A stretch of DNA of 64,000 nucleotides from Gymnorhina tibicen (GCA_013399875.1 VXAZ01005564.1:827603-891602), one strand, 5' to 3'; counted from the stretch's first letter, positions 11,295-24,794 are shown. The notes: generated by a model from the letters alone, not told the origin. A program made the numbers and translations.

Positions 11295-14200
11295 ATGCAG
11301 ATTGTGTGCACAGTTGTACATTTACATTTTTTAAAAACTGGCCTCAATGGTTTATTAAAATAGCTTTAAGCTTCCTCTTATAAAATATTGAAGATCCTAG
11401 AACCCCTCTGGCTTTGCAGTGTTATATCCCCTCAGTAAATGATCTCCACATTTTTATATTCTCGCTTGTCCAGTATTCAAGAGAGATTTAGTCTGCAGAT
11501 TTATACATCCATTATTTCAAGGTATATTTGATCTTCTCCATATGCCTCTGTTAATCCACCTTAGCTGTAAGTAAAGAAAAAAAAATACCCTTGCTTAACT
11601 TTCAGTGGATATTCCACCTATCTGAGCCTGTGTTCTCCATTTAAACCCAGATTTTTTCGATGTATTAATTCTGATGGAACTCAAAAGATTCTTTGCCTAA
11701 TAGGGAATTCATCAGCTGCTATGGGTAAATCCAAGACTGTAATGTGTGCTCTGGCACCACTTTAGCACGAAGGGACCAAATGTGTCTTTGAAAGCATCTA
11801 AAAGTTTTTTCTGAGAACATTTCGAGTAAGAGGAAAGTTGCCAGTTGGGTTCCTGTGCCTTAAGTTCTTTCAGATGTGAAATTTACTTTACCATGACTTC
11901 TCAATCATAATTCCAACGCCATGGGGCTCAACTTCTCCCGCCTGTATGACCAGTAAAATTCGGATAACTTCACTAAGTGGAGCACTGCTCTAGCTTGGAA
12001 TAAATGGTCCCTTAGTGCTTGGTGCTGCACATACTTCCAGTGTCTGCGAACCCTATACTGATGAAGAATTCAGCTGAGCAATCTGCAGTTCTATCAGGCC
12101 ACACTGAGGCTTCAGATAGTGCCTGGGCTTTAAACAATTCATTTTTAGACCAATGCATTTGTCTTGAATTCTCTCAGGATTTAAAAAATGCACCTACAAA
12201 GTTTTACATCTCTGTACTTCCATGTTTGTGAGTCTAGGTTGTTATTAAAGCCTCACACAAAAAATCTAAATGCTGCTTACAAGGGACTGAAATAGCCTTC
12301 AAGTAAGAGGATGAACCATCTCTAATTTTGTGCACTCAGGTCATTCTGCAAATGTTCAGGAAATGGTTGAACAATGTAATTGTCTTGCTCCAGCATTTAG
12401 TCAAAGGCTTCTTTGGCTTAACCTGGCTCTTCCAGAACATCTTGAAGAGAGAATTCAAGTGCTAGGAATTGGAATGCTGTGCTGAGAGAGTGAGAAAACA
12501 TAGGAGCGGCCTCTCAGGCCCCACTGTGCACATCCACTGAGCAGAGCTGTTCCAGCAGAGGTTTGGAAAAAGTTTCTTGGTTTCAGTTCCTTCCTCCTCT
12601 TTGATTTGCTTTGAAAGCAGATTCCTGCCCTGGCCTAAAATGCTAACACAGACATAGCCAGCGTTATTCCTTGCTGCTGTCTCCCCTCTGCAGGCTTTTA
12701 ACAGGCTCTTCCTTAGCAGGGAATTTGGCATCTGCTGTGCAGCCAGCTGTTCCGAAGGGCTGGGAGCAGCAGCTGGCTCTGCCTAAGTGGCATCTTTATC
12801 CTTGTGGAGCATCAGGACGCTGACACATCATGGGTGCTGCTGATCAGGGGCTCCTTGCAGCCCATGGGAGCAGGAGCTTTGTTTTTGCCATGTTTTTGCT
12901 AAAGGAACAGATTCCTTTCCCTGCTCCCAGGCTCAGGTTGGGAGCAGCACCCTTGCTCTGCAGCCACGTGTTCTCCTCCACTCCACCTGACAGGCTGTGC
13001 CAAGTGGGACTTAGTTTGCCTTTACTGTGTCACATAGTTTTAAAGTTCATTAAAATCAAATTTGAGGTTTTTTTAATGCCCAAAATACAGTTTTTAAAGG
13101 CTAGTCAGAAATTACCTGGAAATATCCCTCTCTGTGCAGGAAATTGTATATAATTATAGCACATTACTGCCAGTCTGTGCCTGCCACTGTGTTTTACTCA
13201 GTCCCAGTTTATTTTGGGTTAGGAGACAGGTTTCATTTTATTGTAACTCTGCTTCCAAAACATCCAGGACCCCTAAATCTCTGCAGGCTACAACTACAGC
13301 AGAATTTTGATCATATTTTACTTTTAGGCCTCTTTCCCAGTGCTTTGCACTTTGAACAATCATCTTTAAGCAAGTGACTGCAATTCCCATGGATTTATCC
13401 TTAGGAAATGTACCAAGAATCCCCTGGCATCAGAATTAATCATACTGAATACAGAAAAATACATTTAAACCCAGCTCCAGCAGGGAACCTACTTTGGGAT
13501 AAACTATGAATTCTAGTTTACCCAGCATCCTGCTTTGCAATCCCTGCTGCACCCCTAAAAATGAAACAGGCTATAAAAGTAACAATGACTTTTATTGTCC
13601 AAGGTGAGAGAAAAGCCAAAAAAAACCCTCAACCCAAAACCTACATGGAAAGATTCAATCAGAATAACATTTTATAATCAGCAAAGGAGGTTTTAGGACC
13701 ATGTCATGTGTAAAGAAATGTGTAAGTTCACAGAATTGTGGAAACTTGAGACCGAACACTTCCAACTGCAGGGCAATGATCTGAGCCTGTTCTGTAATGC
13801 AATAATAATGCCCACAAACACAAAGCAGTTCTGCAATTTCAAATGAACACAAGATTTTAAAAGTGGTCTTTATTCCCTTGAAAAGATAAAGCAATTCTTT
13901 GCTCAGTATAGCAACAGCAAAAGTATCTTAGGTATGAGATGTTTAAAAAAAATACAGTGAGAAAATTGATCTTTTCTCTAAGTGGAAGGAGGGAGTGAGG
14001 CTACACTGACCTAAATAATGGAAAGGTTTGGAACTATGAGGCAATGGATAAAAACTGATTCAGGTAAATTCCTCACATGTTCAAAGTCTGAGAGTGCAAA
14101 ACCTATAATTTGAAGAATGTATTTAAAAGGCCTGGAACGGGTGATTAAGAGGGGCTGTTTGAAGTCTGAAAGTGCCACTTTCTGACAGCAGTAGGCCTGG

Positions 14201-14429
14201 AATTCACATTGCTCAGGGAAAATAAGGATTGTTATAGGACACAGGCATAAACTGGTACAAACAGGCGTATATTTGTCATGAATTCTTGAGGGCTTGGAAT
14301 GAGAATGAAGTGGTTAAAAGTGTTTGACCACAGGACAGTAAGATGTGTTTTTCAGTGGGAAGAGTGAGCGTTAAAAAGTCTAACTTGATGGGCTGGAAAA
14401 GGTATTTTCTGATGTAGTTGTCTGTTGTG
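11295..14429. other. Unique non-coding stretch
   Basis: No gene or recognisable repeat was found. The sequence is mostly AT-rich with short open frames lacking known domains. The 12.7-13.0 kb part is modestly GC-rich. Confidence 0.35.
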
Positions 14430-14665
14430 GGTCTGTGCTGTTGAATATCTTCACCAGCAACCTGGAGGATGGGGATGGCACACACTGGGAGTGGGGCAGC
14501 ACCCAGACAGGCTTCCCAGAGGGGCAGCGAAATCTCCACCCTTCAGGTTTGTCTAAACGCAGCTGAATAAAGCCCTGAGCTGGCCTGGAACCTGACTGGA
14601 CCAAATGGCCTCCAGAGAGCCCCTCCTGGATCCTGTTGTGGGATTTTATGACTTTGTGGTTCTGC
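14430..14665 (+). mobile_element. Old CR1 LINE, 3' end with internal deletion
   Basis: The 5' part (14435-14478) reads as the CR1 reverse transcriptase block LFNIF.S-L-DG, seen as CTGTTGAATATCTTCACCAG followed by AACCTGGAGGATGGGGATGG. It then jumps to the CR1 3' UTR: GCTTCCCAGAGGGGCAGC, AATCTCCACCCTTC, AATAAAGCCCTGAGCTGGC, CTGGACCAAATGGCCTCC. It ends in a degraded copy of the family's terminal octamer repeat (GGGATTTTATGACTTTGTGG). The C-terminal RT segment between the two blocks has been lost. Orientation is plus. The copy is moderately old and non-functional. Confidence 0.85.
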
Positions 14666-15691
14666 CTTTGGCTGCACGTGCTGTTTGTCTGAGCCTCCAT
14701 CCCCGTGTCCGTGTGCTGTTTATGCTGCCTTCAGGAGAGGGTGACTGGGTGGTTTCTGGCTATTCTGGGTACCACTGCTGGGGAGGATGGGCTAAATCAG
14801 GAGCCCACTACATCATCTCTCTTTGGAATGGAGGCTTCCTGTTCTGGACCAACATTTTAAAAGCTTTGTGTTTCCCTTTCCTTTGGAAAACCTTTTCTCT
14901 CCCTTCCACAGCTTGGGGGTCAAATCTCTCCTTGCTGTAACCCCACCAAAGCTAATTTGGCTGGTGTTTTTCCCTATCTCTCAGCCAAAGACCCAATTAA
15001 AAGAGGTCCTGGCAAATCACAGCAAAGGGAGTTATTTCCTCTCTAAACGCTCTCCCTGGGCTAAATCTTTTATGTGAGCTGCAGTCTTTTGCCAGCCCAT
15101 GGGAAGCTGGTGGCAAACACGTCTGATGTCTCTTCTCAGTCAGAAGACCTTATTTCAGCAGGAAATATCTGGACCTACTTCTCCTTGCTACAGCTCCCAG
15201 ATATCCCCTTGTGGGTATCTCAGCAGCCATTACATGGAGCCAGTCCTGAAAGCAGACAGTTTTTCCTTTTTTATAATGGGAGAGTTCATTTCTGCTGAGA
15301 ATACAGTTTTTACCAGACTGCCTGCAGGACAATACAATAAAAGATTTATCCTTAATAGCATTTCACTGAAGTTTCACCACAGGAGACAGGGTTTTTTGTT
15401 GTGCCTTTTTTTTTATTATTTTCCCCTTCAGTTGCTATGAAAGTCTCTGCTCTTAGCTTCTTTTTTTTTTTTTTTCAGAGCATAATCCCTAGATGTCCTC
15501 TGCCACCTTCTCTCCACTGAATTTTTCTCTTTTCTTCGATCCTTTCTCATCTCTGACACACTTCTCTCCTTTTTGTTTTGCTTTTCCTCTCCTATTATGT
15601 AGTCAGTGGAAATTAGAAAAGAAACTGGTGGTGAGCACAGTAACTCTGAAGTTGGACAAGGCACCAGTTACAAACTAATGTGAAATAGGAA
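14666..15691. other. Non-coding stretch with poly-T tract
   Basis: This is unique sequence with several overlapping short open frames and no recognisable protein. A run of 15 T lies at 15461-15475, and a shorter T-rich run lies at 15406-15420. On the minus strand the 15-base run would be a poly-A tract downstream of the open frame at 15692-16300, but no AATAAA or ATTAAA precedes it. Confidence 0.4.
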
Positions 15692-16300
15692 CTAAGCTTT
15701 GCTCACCTGCAACATCATGTTTGCTTTTCTCCCTACGTCTCTGTTTGACACATTCTGCTCATTTACAAGCTGTGAGTCCATGACTCTTCCCCTCTCTTCC
15801 CTCCAGATCTTGGCTGAGCCCCAAGTGTACACCCATCCTGCCTTTTGGAAGGTCTCCCTGCTCCAGGATCTGTCCAGGTCAGGTGCAGACACTCTGATCT
15901 CCCAGAGCTTGTCCCAAGAGAGGCAGCACCCTGCAGAGGGCAGATCTGCAATGGGATTCCTTGCAAAGTGCCCTCTCTCCCCACTGAGCTCAGCAAGCTG
16001 ATGGAGGCACCGAGTGCCAAGTGGGTTAATGAGAGAACACAATCCTGAATGAGTGAGATCCCTGACAATTGCCTGAATTGCATCTGCTAACAGACTCCTT
16101 CTGGGGTCATCTAGAGGTCCAGTGATGTCCACTGTGTGCCTCCTGACTTGGCTGGAGGGAGACTTGAGGTAGTAGTCCATCTCACACCCGTCATCCCTTG
16201 TCTGCCTCTTGTTTCCTGCCACTAAATAAGCAGAATGGTGCCTTCCTTCTTGCTGAAGTGCTGCAGAACTCAGGGTTGCAAAGAGCTGCTTGAGCAGCAT
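15692..16300 (-). other. Unexplained 202-codon open frame
   Basis: A continuous minus-strand frame of 202 codons runs from an ATG at 16300 to a stop at 15692. The start has G at -3, so the context is acceptable. The protein would be soluble and mixed in charge, with no signal peptide, membrane segment or motif I recognise; it does not resemble gag, pol, env or CR1 ORFs. By base composition, one such frame in 64 kb is not clearly beyond chance, and other frames over the same bases are also open. A 15-base poly-A tract (minus sense) lies about 215 bases downstream without a polyadenylation signal. It could be a chance frame, part of a non-coding RNA, or an unrecognised old repeat. I do not call it a gene. 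Confidence 0.2.
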
Positions 16301-17097
16301 GTCTCATAATTAATTGTTATCCTAAGCTTCCTCAGGTGCCTGACTGCTTGAATATCTAAGAATTTATGGGCATTTGGTAACATCTGAAAATGAAAAGTCT
16401 CTTTAATATGCTTATGATAAGTATTTGCACTATTTTAGAAAGCTATTTTCATTCCACTCAGACACTTGTTAAATAACTTTTTAGAACTTGAACATTTACT
16501 GCTCATTTTATATGTGCAATAAATCAATCAGATTTAACAAAGGAAAGAACCTGATTTGCCCACAGCCCTGTCTGAGCACAGAGGTGCCATTTTGCAATCT
16601 AATGAAGCTTTCAGTTAAAGAAATGAAAGGTGGGGGGGAGACTTTGATGCCTAATAAAAATGATTCAGCATCCTCATAACTTTGACAAGTAGTGTGACTT
16701 ACAAACCTTCCAGTGGAGCAGTATAACAATAGAGTAGGAACTTAGAAGTCTAGACTACAGAAGATACCTACCAACACTAATGTATCCTCCCCAAATCCAA
16801 AAGAGCTTTGGGAAAGGGAAGGGCCCCAAGCAAAGCAATTAATATAAACAGAATATAGTGTCATGAAGAAAATCCATGCTGTGGGTCTGGACTCATGGCA
16901 GGAAAAGATATCTACATGCACTCAGCTTTCAGTATTCACCCTCGCCTAAATTATTAAGATACTGATATTGCAGACTTTTTAAGAGAGGGGCTACCTTTCT
17001 GTGTGTGTGCCTGGCACAAAAATGGGATACTCCACCATGAAATGGGCTTCTTTGCTGATAATAACACATTCTGTCCTGAATAACCCACTGTGAGCAT
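16301..17097. other. Unique non-coding stretch
   Basis: AT-rich sequence with no gene or nameable repeat. It leads directly into the CR1 element. Confidence 0.35.
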
Positions 17098-17255
17098 GGG
17101 GAGCCCTGGCACAGGTTGCCCAGAGAAGCTGTGGCTGCCCCATCCCTGGAAGTGTCCAAGGCCAGGCTGGACGGGGCTTGGAGCAGCCTGGGATAGTGGA
17201 AGGTGATTTTTAAGGTCCCTTCCAACCCTGACCACTGTAGGATTCTGTGATCTTC
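17098..17255 (+). mobile_element. CR1 LINE 3' end, truncated
   Basis: This is a clear avian CR1 tail in plus orientation. It carries CACAGGTTGCCCAGAGAAGC, TGGCTGCCCCATCCCTGGAA, GTGTCCAAGGCCAGGCTGGA and TTTAAGGTCCCTTCCAACCC, and ends in ATTCTGTGAT, the family's terminal repeat. It is 5'-truncated, as nearly all CR1 copies are. Between AGTGGAAGGTG (about 17195-17205) and the TTTTTAAGGTCC block, roughly 35-45 bases of the usual 3' UTR (the CCCTGCCCATGGCAGGGG segment) are missing. The GGGATAGTGGAAGGTG wording is what I associate with songbird CR1 copies. It is the youngest-looking repeat in the window. Confidence 0.95.
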
Positions 17256-20200
17256 AGGAATACTCAGCACTACACGTGGCACTAAGACAGCCACAATCTC
17301 TTCTTACACATGGCTCAGTTCTCTGCTGTCTCTAAAACAATGCATTATTTTTCCTTATCCTTTCCTTGCACTTCGTAGTTAATCAGTGCAGGACTTATAT
17401 ATACATGAAAAGAAGGGTTCCTTAACACCTCTATAAGTCATCCATCCTCCACAGTCTGGGGTTATTAGCAGATGGGTATCTGTCGAGGCCTGTCTGAAGA
17501 GACTCTCTGTGACTTTGATGTATTTTTCCTATGCTGCTAACAAATGGGTCACAGCCCAGTTATGTGATTATACAACATGTTTACAGCTCCTGCCATACTG
17601 AAGATGCACAGAATATTGCTTGGCAGGAGCCAAGACATGCATCTTGTATAAGAAGTTCTGCCTCTCTCCCTTCCATCCCTTTATATACACAAGGAACCTC
17701 ACAGGGACAAAACTCCCTTGCTGTCATATTTGAGAATGATGGGGCTGAGTCTCACAGACACGAAGTCTCACAATCTTTAATATGCTTTCAAGCTCAGCAA
17801 CAGAAAAGCATTAAAACTGTACTGCATGAAGGCTTCTGTGTTATGAAGTATCATCATCCAAACACTTTAAGTAGTATTCTATAACATAGTCTACCATAAG
17901 TTCAATTTTTACTCAATCACTTGAAATGCACTTAGGAAAATTGCTCTTTTGCTGTTTTCACAACAGCTCTGGAAGTCAGCCTCTGGTTTAATGATAACTG
18001 CTTTAATCACAGTTTGGCTTGTTTCATTTTGACAGCATTGATGTAACAAACTATTTATTTTCTGTATGTGAAATATACTATCATTGCCGCTACCAGATTT
18101 TTTTTCCTGGTGCACTAAATGCAGATGACAAGGTTTGCATCTCATTAAGGTAATTTGTGTGCGCATAATTTTCAGTAAACACAGTGCATGAAATCATGGA
18201 TCTTCTCTACCAAAAGTGTCATCTGAAACTATTTGTGCTTGGTTTAGTAACGGAAGTGATTTTTCCAGCCCCACTATATATAGCAAACCATGTGCTTTCT
18301 CCAACAGGAGAGCTGGGCTATGAAGCAAACGCAGCATCCTCGAGCAGGAATTGCATTTCAAAATATTGTTACGCCATTAGGCTGAGCAAGCCCCTCTCAT
18401 CTGCCCTGAATCGCCGTGTCCTGCTCCGGGTTCAGATTCCGCAGAGTGTGCAGGAGGGAAGGATGTTTGTTCCTTCACTGTGAGCTAGGGGACGGGGGAA
18501 TTCTGCCACTAATTTGTTCTGATCCTGCTGCCTCATTAGGGCAGTCTGTAAAAGATGGGAAATGTGTCCTATGGCAGTGAACTTTCTGCATGGAGCTGTT
18601 AACACAGTAAATAGCTCAGGAGGAGGGAGGGAGACAGCTGGAGCACATTGTGTTTCATAAAGACTATACCGGGACCTTGAGTCTTCATTTAACCCATCAC
18701 TGAGGTGACAAATATCCACTGCTTTGCTGCTGGGTGATGCTGCTGCTGCTTGCCTGTTAATTTATCTGTTTTCAGGCTGTCTAGACATTGTTTGGGTCAA
18801 AAAGTGCTGTCTCTCCCCTGCCGTGGGATTTGCCTGCTCAGCTCTTGCTGCAGGCTGCTGTGCCAAACGGGCTTTCCAGAAGAATGCTCCCTCTGTCTGG
18901 ATGGCTTATTAACAGGCCTCCAAATGGATGGAGAGGGTTTCAATCAGGCTAAGGCTTCCTACAGATAAAGTTTATTTTAACTTCTTCTCTCTAAAAATAC
19001 ACTGGCGGGGCTAAATAATTCAAATACTTTGGGTTTTTTCCCGCCTTGTGATTAAAAATCTGCCTAAAAGTGCCCTTGAAATGTTTGTTTAAGAGGTTCA
19101 AGCAGGTTTTGGATGGTCCAGCCCCAGACTAAACTAAATGCCAACGTGGGGCCCACGCTGTGCCTTCGCTGGGGTGGTTCTGACACGGTGCTTATCAGAA
19201 CCCCTTGCTTTGCTGCCAAATAAGTATTAAAAAGTACTTCTAAAATCATACTTCAGGTTAAGTAAAGCTACTGCTGAATACCTCAGTGTCCATGTATTTC
19301 TTGGAAACACTTTGAGAGATGTTGTCTTTTGGGGAACTCAACTGCGAGGATGTTTTTAACGTGAAAAAAATGTTCCAACTCTCTTACCCAAATTGTAGCC
19401 GTGAGATTCTCAGTCTGATTCAGTAGGAGGTAACCAGAAATTCCGTAAAGGCAAGAACCCTGTTCGCTATAAAATAGTGTTGTTTAGCATTCCATATTCA
19501 ATATCAGCATTGATTTCCTGATGTCAGAATATTGTCCTATCTAGGACTTAATGAAAAATCTCTTTTTTTGGGACAGAAAAATGGGCTTTGGAATAATTGA
19601 AATATTTTAGAGGGACTGCAAGGACTATGAGAATTTTTTTTTTGAGCTTTGAAGAAGTTTCCCAAACCAAGGCATGCAACGTGAGCTGTGTGGTGGGAGC
19701 TTTAGGTCCCATGTTTCCTGTTCCCATTTCATTGCATCAGTCAGCCTGACTTTATCTTCCAAGAATTATGGTTTCCTCACACCACGTGGAACTCACCACT
19801 TGTTATTGCTCCAACACAGAGCACAGGAAAGGTCACCCAGCTATGGGATAGGGTATTAGGGCCCATTCTTTTATGTGTGTGTGCTGCGTGTGTTCAGCAG
19901 AAATACTTAGAATTTTTCTCTTTTTTTCATGCCGTAAATTCACATTTATGCATAAATACTTCTGATATATGAAAAACTTGAGGAAAATAAATCTGCCCTC
20001 ACTGGAAAAAGTCCTCCCACCCTCTCACCTGGTTTACAGGTGAGCACATGGGCTATGCCTGCTTTCTTTATGCCTGGAGATCCCTTCTGAGCTGGCAAAA
20101 TTCTGCCAGAGGTCCCTAATTCTGCCATAGGTCCCATAGAGGGAGAGGGATGTTGTTGCTGAAGATGAACCCCTCAGGATTTTCAGCTGGTTTTTGGAGG

Positions 20201-23200
20201 ACAGGTCTCGATTTTCTCCCACTGTGAGCTACCCCCAGCCCTTTGCTGCAGAGCACAGCGAGCAGCTCTCTGCAGGCCGTTCTCTTACTGGACAGGAGCT
20301 CATGCCCCTGGAACAGGCTCCCAGTCGAGGTGGAGCTCGGACAGACTGGACTGACCTCAGCAAGGTCCTGCTGGAGCCCTGGCTCTCGGCCACTTGGAGA
20401 GCGCCCAGCCCAGGGCCTCGGCTGACCAGAGTTCAGGCGAGTGTGCCCAGGCTCCAGCCATTAACTCTTTGAACCCAGCTCTGAGAAACTGTTGCTCCAG
20501 GCTTTTATCCTCTATTGCTGGCAGTGATTAGTGCCTTTCAAGCCGTTTGCTGGGAAGGTGCTGGAGGGAGCATGGGAGCAGCGTCCCTTTGGGTGAGCAG
20601 AAATTCCCGACAGCGTCCACGCTGGCTGGCTTAAAGTCACTCTCACTGCGAGGTTCTCAGGCTTCACGTCTCTTCTCACAAAGCAAAGACTACAGAGAAT
20701 CTTTGTTCTAAATTTTCTCCTCCCTCCCCACTGGAATTTACAACAAAATGTCATGGAAATACAACTTTTGTTAAAGCTTACTACTACAAAGCCAAAATTT
20801 TAGGCTAAGTTAGACCAGAAAGAGTTTGTTTGTTTTTTTTCCATGACTAATTCTATATTTTTTCATAGAATTTGCATAGGTTTTCTGTAATTGCTACAAT
20901 CATTGTGGTAATTTTAATGGGAGCACCTTCCAAAATACAAACTGAATAGAGAGGTACTTTCTCTGATTTACCCGTAGATCTACAACTACAGGATTTTCCC
21001 ACTGTCCTATTGACTCTAAATGAGTGGGCTCAAGAAAGAAGACTGCCCGTATCTTCCAGATGATGGTGTAAGACTGTTATTCCCAGGATTTGAAAGCTCC
21101 TCATGCAGCCTCTGAGCTGTGTGCTCTGCAACTGAGTGGTGTCTCCCACTGAGGCGGGGAATGAAGTGAGGTTTAAGGAGAAGAAACTGTGGGGGTGGGA
21201 GGGATGCTCAGAGAAATTAAGGGTCCCAGTATCTTTTCAACCCACCTAAGCCTCTGACCTTTTGCCATATCACTTACCTGTCTCCTGCTCGAGGCACCTT
21301 CCAGAATCCTATTCCTGACTGTATTAAAAATCTCATCCTTCTCTTCCCCTTCACTCCTCAGGCCAAGATGTGCCTCTGGCATTGTCTGAGTCTGCAGAGG
21401 ACTCCCAGCTCAGCACTACCGGGGAGCCACCTGGGCAGGCGCTGCTGGCTTAGTTTCATGTCAGAGATCTCTTGCTGTGCTCAGGGCTGATCTACTGCAG
21501 TCATGATTTTAATGACCTTCCTCTCTCTAAATCAGATGCTAAGGGCAAAGGAGTGTATTTCACTTCTCCCACTTGTAATTAGCCAGCAGCAAACCAAAGT
21601 CAGGCAGTGTTTTCCTGTTGCCTTGGCAGAGACTGGGTGGTTCAGCCCTGTTCACTTTTGGGGGCATCCAACTGAATACTGGTCCCCTGAGCTCAGCCCC
21701 AGTTCTGCCAGGGATCTGTGGTGGGTTTGGGACAGTTTCCCTCTGCATAGGGAAGGCAGCCAGAAGTCAGGCAGCACAGGAGGAGATGGAAGAAGTGGGT
21801 TCAGTTCCTTGGCCTGCCAGGGACTTCCCGCCTGACTGTCATCCAGACGCTTTATCCTCTTGTGTTTCAGTTCTCTGAATCTAAGCCAGGGCAAACAGTG
21901 ATTTCATACTTCTCTGTGGTGCCACGAGGAACTGTAATATCCCCTAAATTCCGTGGGAGAGATGAATGTGTTGGTTTATACACAGACCCAGCAGCTGGAA
22001 GAGCAGGTACTGCCTTCAGTGCCTGCGGGATCTGAGACCGGCAGTGTGTTTGTGGCCGTGGTGGGCTCTGGAGATAGGATATGTTTGGGGCCTGGAGCTG
22101 CTGTTGGGTTCCACGTTACAGAGTACAGGGTCGTGCTTCTGGAGCATAAGAGCAAGTGATTCCTGTTACTCTGCTGTGATTCCTTGGGCAGTCCAGGAGC
22201 GTGGGCAGACATTCCTTGATTCAGCCCCGCAAGGTGGATGCCAGTGTTGATAGTGGACAACATTAGACGTGGACTAATCACTTCTTGCTTTAGGAGCATT
22301 TAAACATGTACAGGATATTCCCAGTCAGTCTGTGGGGCAGTTTTCAGTTTGATAGGTACGTTACATTCCTTTTTAAAAAATAAAAGATCTATTGATGGCA
22401 CCCAAGAAGTTATTTTTCCCCTTATCTCAATGCTCGGAGGCAGTAGGTTTGAGAGCTGCTGATCTCAGCTCAGCAGGTGATTTGGTTTGATTCATCCTGT
22501 GCTGTTTTGTCTGCTCAGGTTCCCGACAGCTTGCTGTCTAGCACACAGACAGCTTCCTCACTGCACCTGGGAGAGGGACACTTGATGCCAAACTGCCCTC
22601 ACGGTGGAAGCACCTTTCATCTCTGCTGGGCTCATTTCGAGCTGGTAGCCCTCACGTGAAGAGAGCTGCCCTGCCAGCCCTCTTGTTCCTCAGCATCTCA
22701 AACCAGCGATAGTGCCATGCTCCCTTTACACCTGAGAGGACAGAGTGAGTTAGCAATTCTGTCAGAACTTGGTAAAAGTTTGGGAAAGTGGAAATACACA
22801 GTAAGAAGTATTTGATTCTCTAGCCACCATTTGAAGCTGATAGAACAAAAAAAGCCTGTGGAGACATGCAAATGTTTCAGGGTGCTGGTAAAACACTGCA
22901 CCCATTCAAAGTTTGCCCTCTTCCCTTCTAGTATTCTACTGGTCTTTCACAGATTGCAGCTTTTGTAAGTTTTAGTTCCTTTTTCACTTTTTGAGATGAG
23001 GTTTCCTCGTTATGCCCAGACTCAAACTGAAACACAAATGAAGGAGATTTTGCCATCAGGGTATTTTCCTAGATGTACTTTTACTGCAGTCCCTGTCTGC
23101 AGCCTCACACAAATGCTCTTTGGCTCGTAACCCTCTGATGGCCAAACACCAAGCTGGAGCTCAACCTTGCTGTTGCTCTTTGCTGCTGATATTTTTGTTC

Positions 23201-24770
23201 CTTTGTTTATTCCATCTGAAGTCGGTTTACAGTTCAGCCCACTTCTGCTCCTGCTGGAGTTTTTGCTCCATAAACTGTATGCCTTCCTGGCTGAAAAGTC
23301 AACAGTTACTGCACTTTCATTTCCTCCTGTGAGGGTGAATCATAACCAAGCAAGGGCTGGAAGAGCAAAAACAAAAGGAGAGAGAAGTAAGGCTGTGGAT
23401 CAGCTTCTCCAGGCAGTGTGAGTTCTTCAGGGTGCCCTTTACTAATGCAGCCCATGAGCTGAACCTGAAATAGTTTCCTTCGTAATGGCTGAGATAAAGT
23501 GACCCTTGAAGGTTTGCTGGGTGATTCCAGGCAGATGAACTTGAGGTTTCTAAGCAGAAACCTCCCAGCACTGCCCTGGCTGCTGCTTGAATGTACCTTT
23601 TGTCCTCACCTACAGCAGCGGCAGATGGGCTCGAGGATTTTGGAGGCCCTTCCAAACCTCTTTCCATGTTCTCCAGCCATTCAGAGAGAGATCCAAACAC
23701 ACGGTAGAACCTGAGCCCCTGGCTGGGGCTGTGATGTTTGTGGGTTTCTGAATCTCCCCATTCAGAATCAGTTTCTGCACTGACTGAACGTACATGGCCT
23801 TAGCAGCAGCTTTCCTAAAAAGGATCTTTCGAGGGCAAAACTGCCAAAGCAGGGAGGTTGTGTGACTTTATAATTTCCTCTTAATATCATTTGTAGCTGT
23901 TTACTGCTTATTTTGATAAACTAGTTCCCCATGCCACCAGGATAGGCCCAGAATATGGAATATGATGAGGGGAAGACAGAATACATGTTCAATCAACAAA
24001 CATACATGTGTGTGAATGTGTTTAAAGATGAATATTTGAATAGAAAATATGACCATAAGAAAAATTATTTCCATTTTCATTGATATTTTCTTGTGAAAAA
24101 TGAGTATTTTCTAATAGGCCTCAGAGTTAGAAATAGCCTAAAATTTATGAAAATGCTGATAAATGCTCCATCCAAGGGCAGCAGGCATCACTCGTGTGTT
24201 TTCACTCACAGTGTAACTGCACTGCAACCCAATTTGAGGTGAATGTCAGCCCAGAAATAATTTATACTGAGGGACTCTCAGTCTCACACTTTGGATTTTC
24301 GGGAGATGCCACCTCACTTGAACTTGCAGTTTCTCTGAGTTTTAGTCACGGCACACGTACTCACTAAACGGAGGCATCAGAATTTTGGCAGATGTTTGGG
24401 AAAAGATGTTCTGCAGTTTTGCTCATATTTGAACCATTTTTTGTCCTCTGTGGCTTGGTCCAATGCCCATCGGCGTTCATGGAAAACTCCAGTTGAGCTG
24501 GATGAGTTTTGCAGATCCGGTTCTGTGATGTCACGAGTTTCTTCCGTCCGTGCCAGAAAGACTGGAAAGTGCTAAAGGAACTGCAGGAGGTGGGTGACCC
24601 TGGTCTGGGCCAGGCCCCCGAGTTCTGCCTTCGGAGGTTGAGAGACAAGATAGAAAAGTCACCTCCCTGCAGTGGCTGAGTTCCGACCTGAGCCAGCTCT
24701 TAGGCTCATGCAGACTTTTGTAAAACTGACATTTAACTCCATGAATCACACGTGGAATTTGCATCTTATG
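17256..24770. other. Long unique non-coding stretch
   Basis: Seven and a half kilobases without a supported gene or nameable transposon. Exact POU octamers occur at 20870-20877, 22866-22873 and 24757-24764. The segment 18250-18480 has retained CpGs within unique sequence and could be a conserved element. The 20.2-20.5 and 21.6-22.3 kb parts are more GC-rich and hold overlapping open frames on both strands, the mark of composition rather than coding. Confidence 0.35.
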
Positions 24771-24794
24771 TCACACACGCACACACACACACAC
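24771..24794. repeat. (CA)n microsatellite
   Basis: About eleven CA units with one CG interruption. It is a short dinucleotide repeat of ordinary kind. Confidence 0.95.

Noticed and set aside
15461..15475. Poly-A tail of a processed retrocopy on the minus strand
   Set aside because: No polyadenylation signal precedes it, no target-site duplication was seen, and the upstream sequence matches no gene I know. Poly-A retrocopies are rare in birds.
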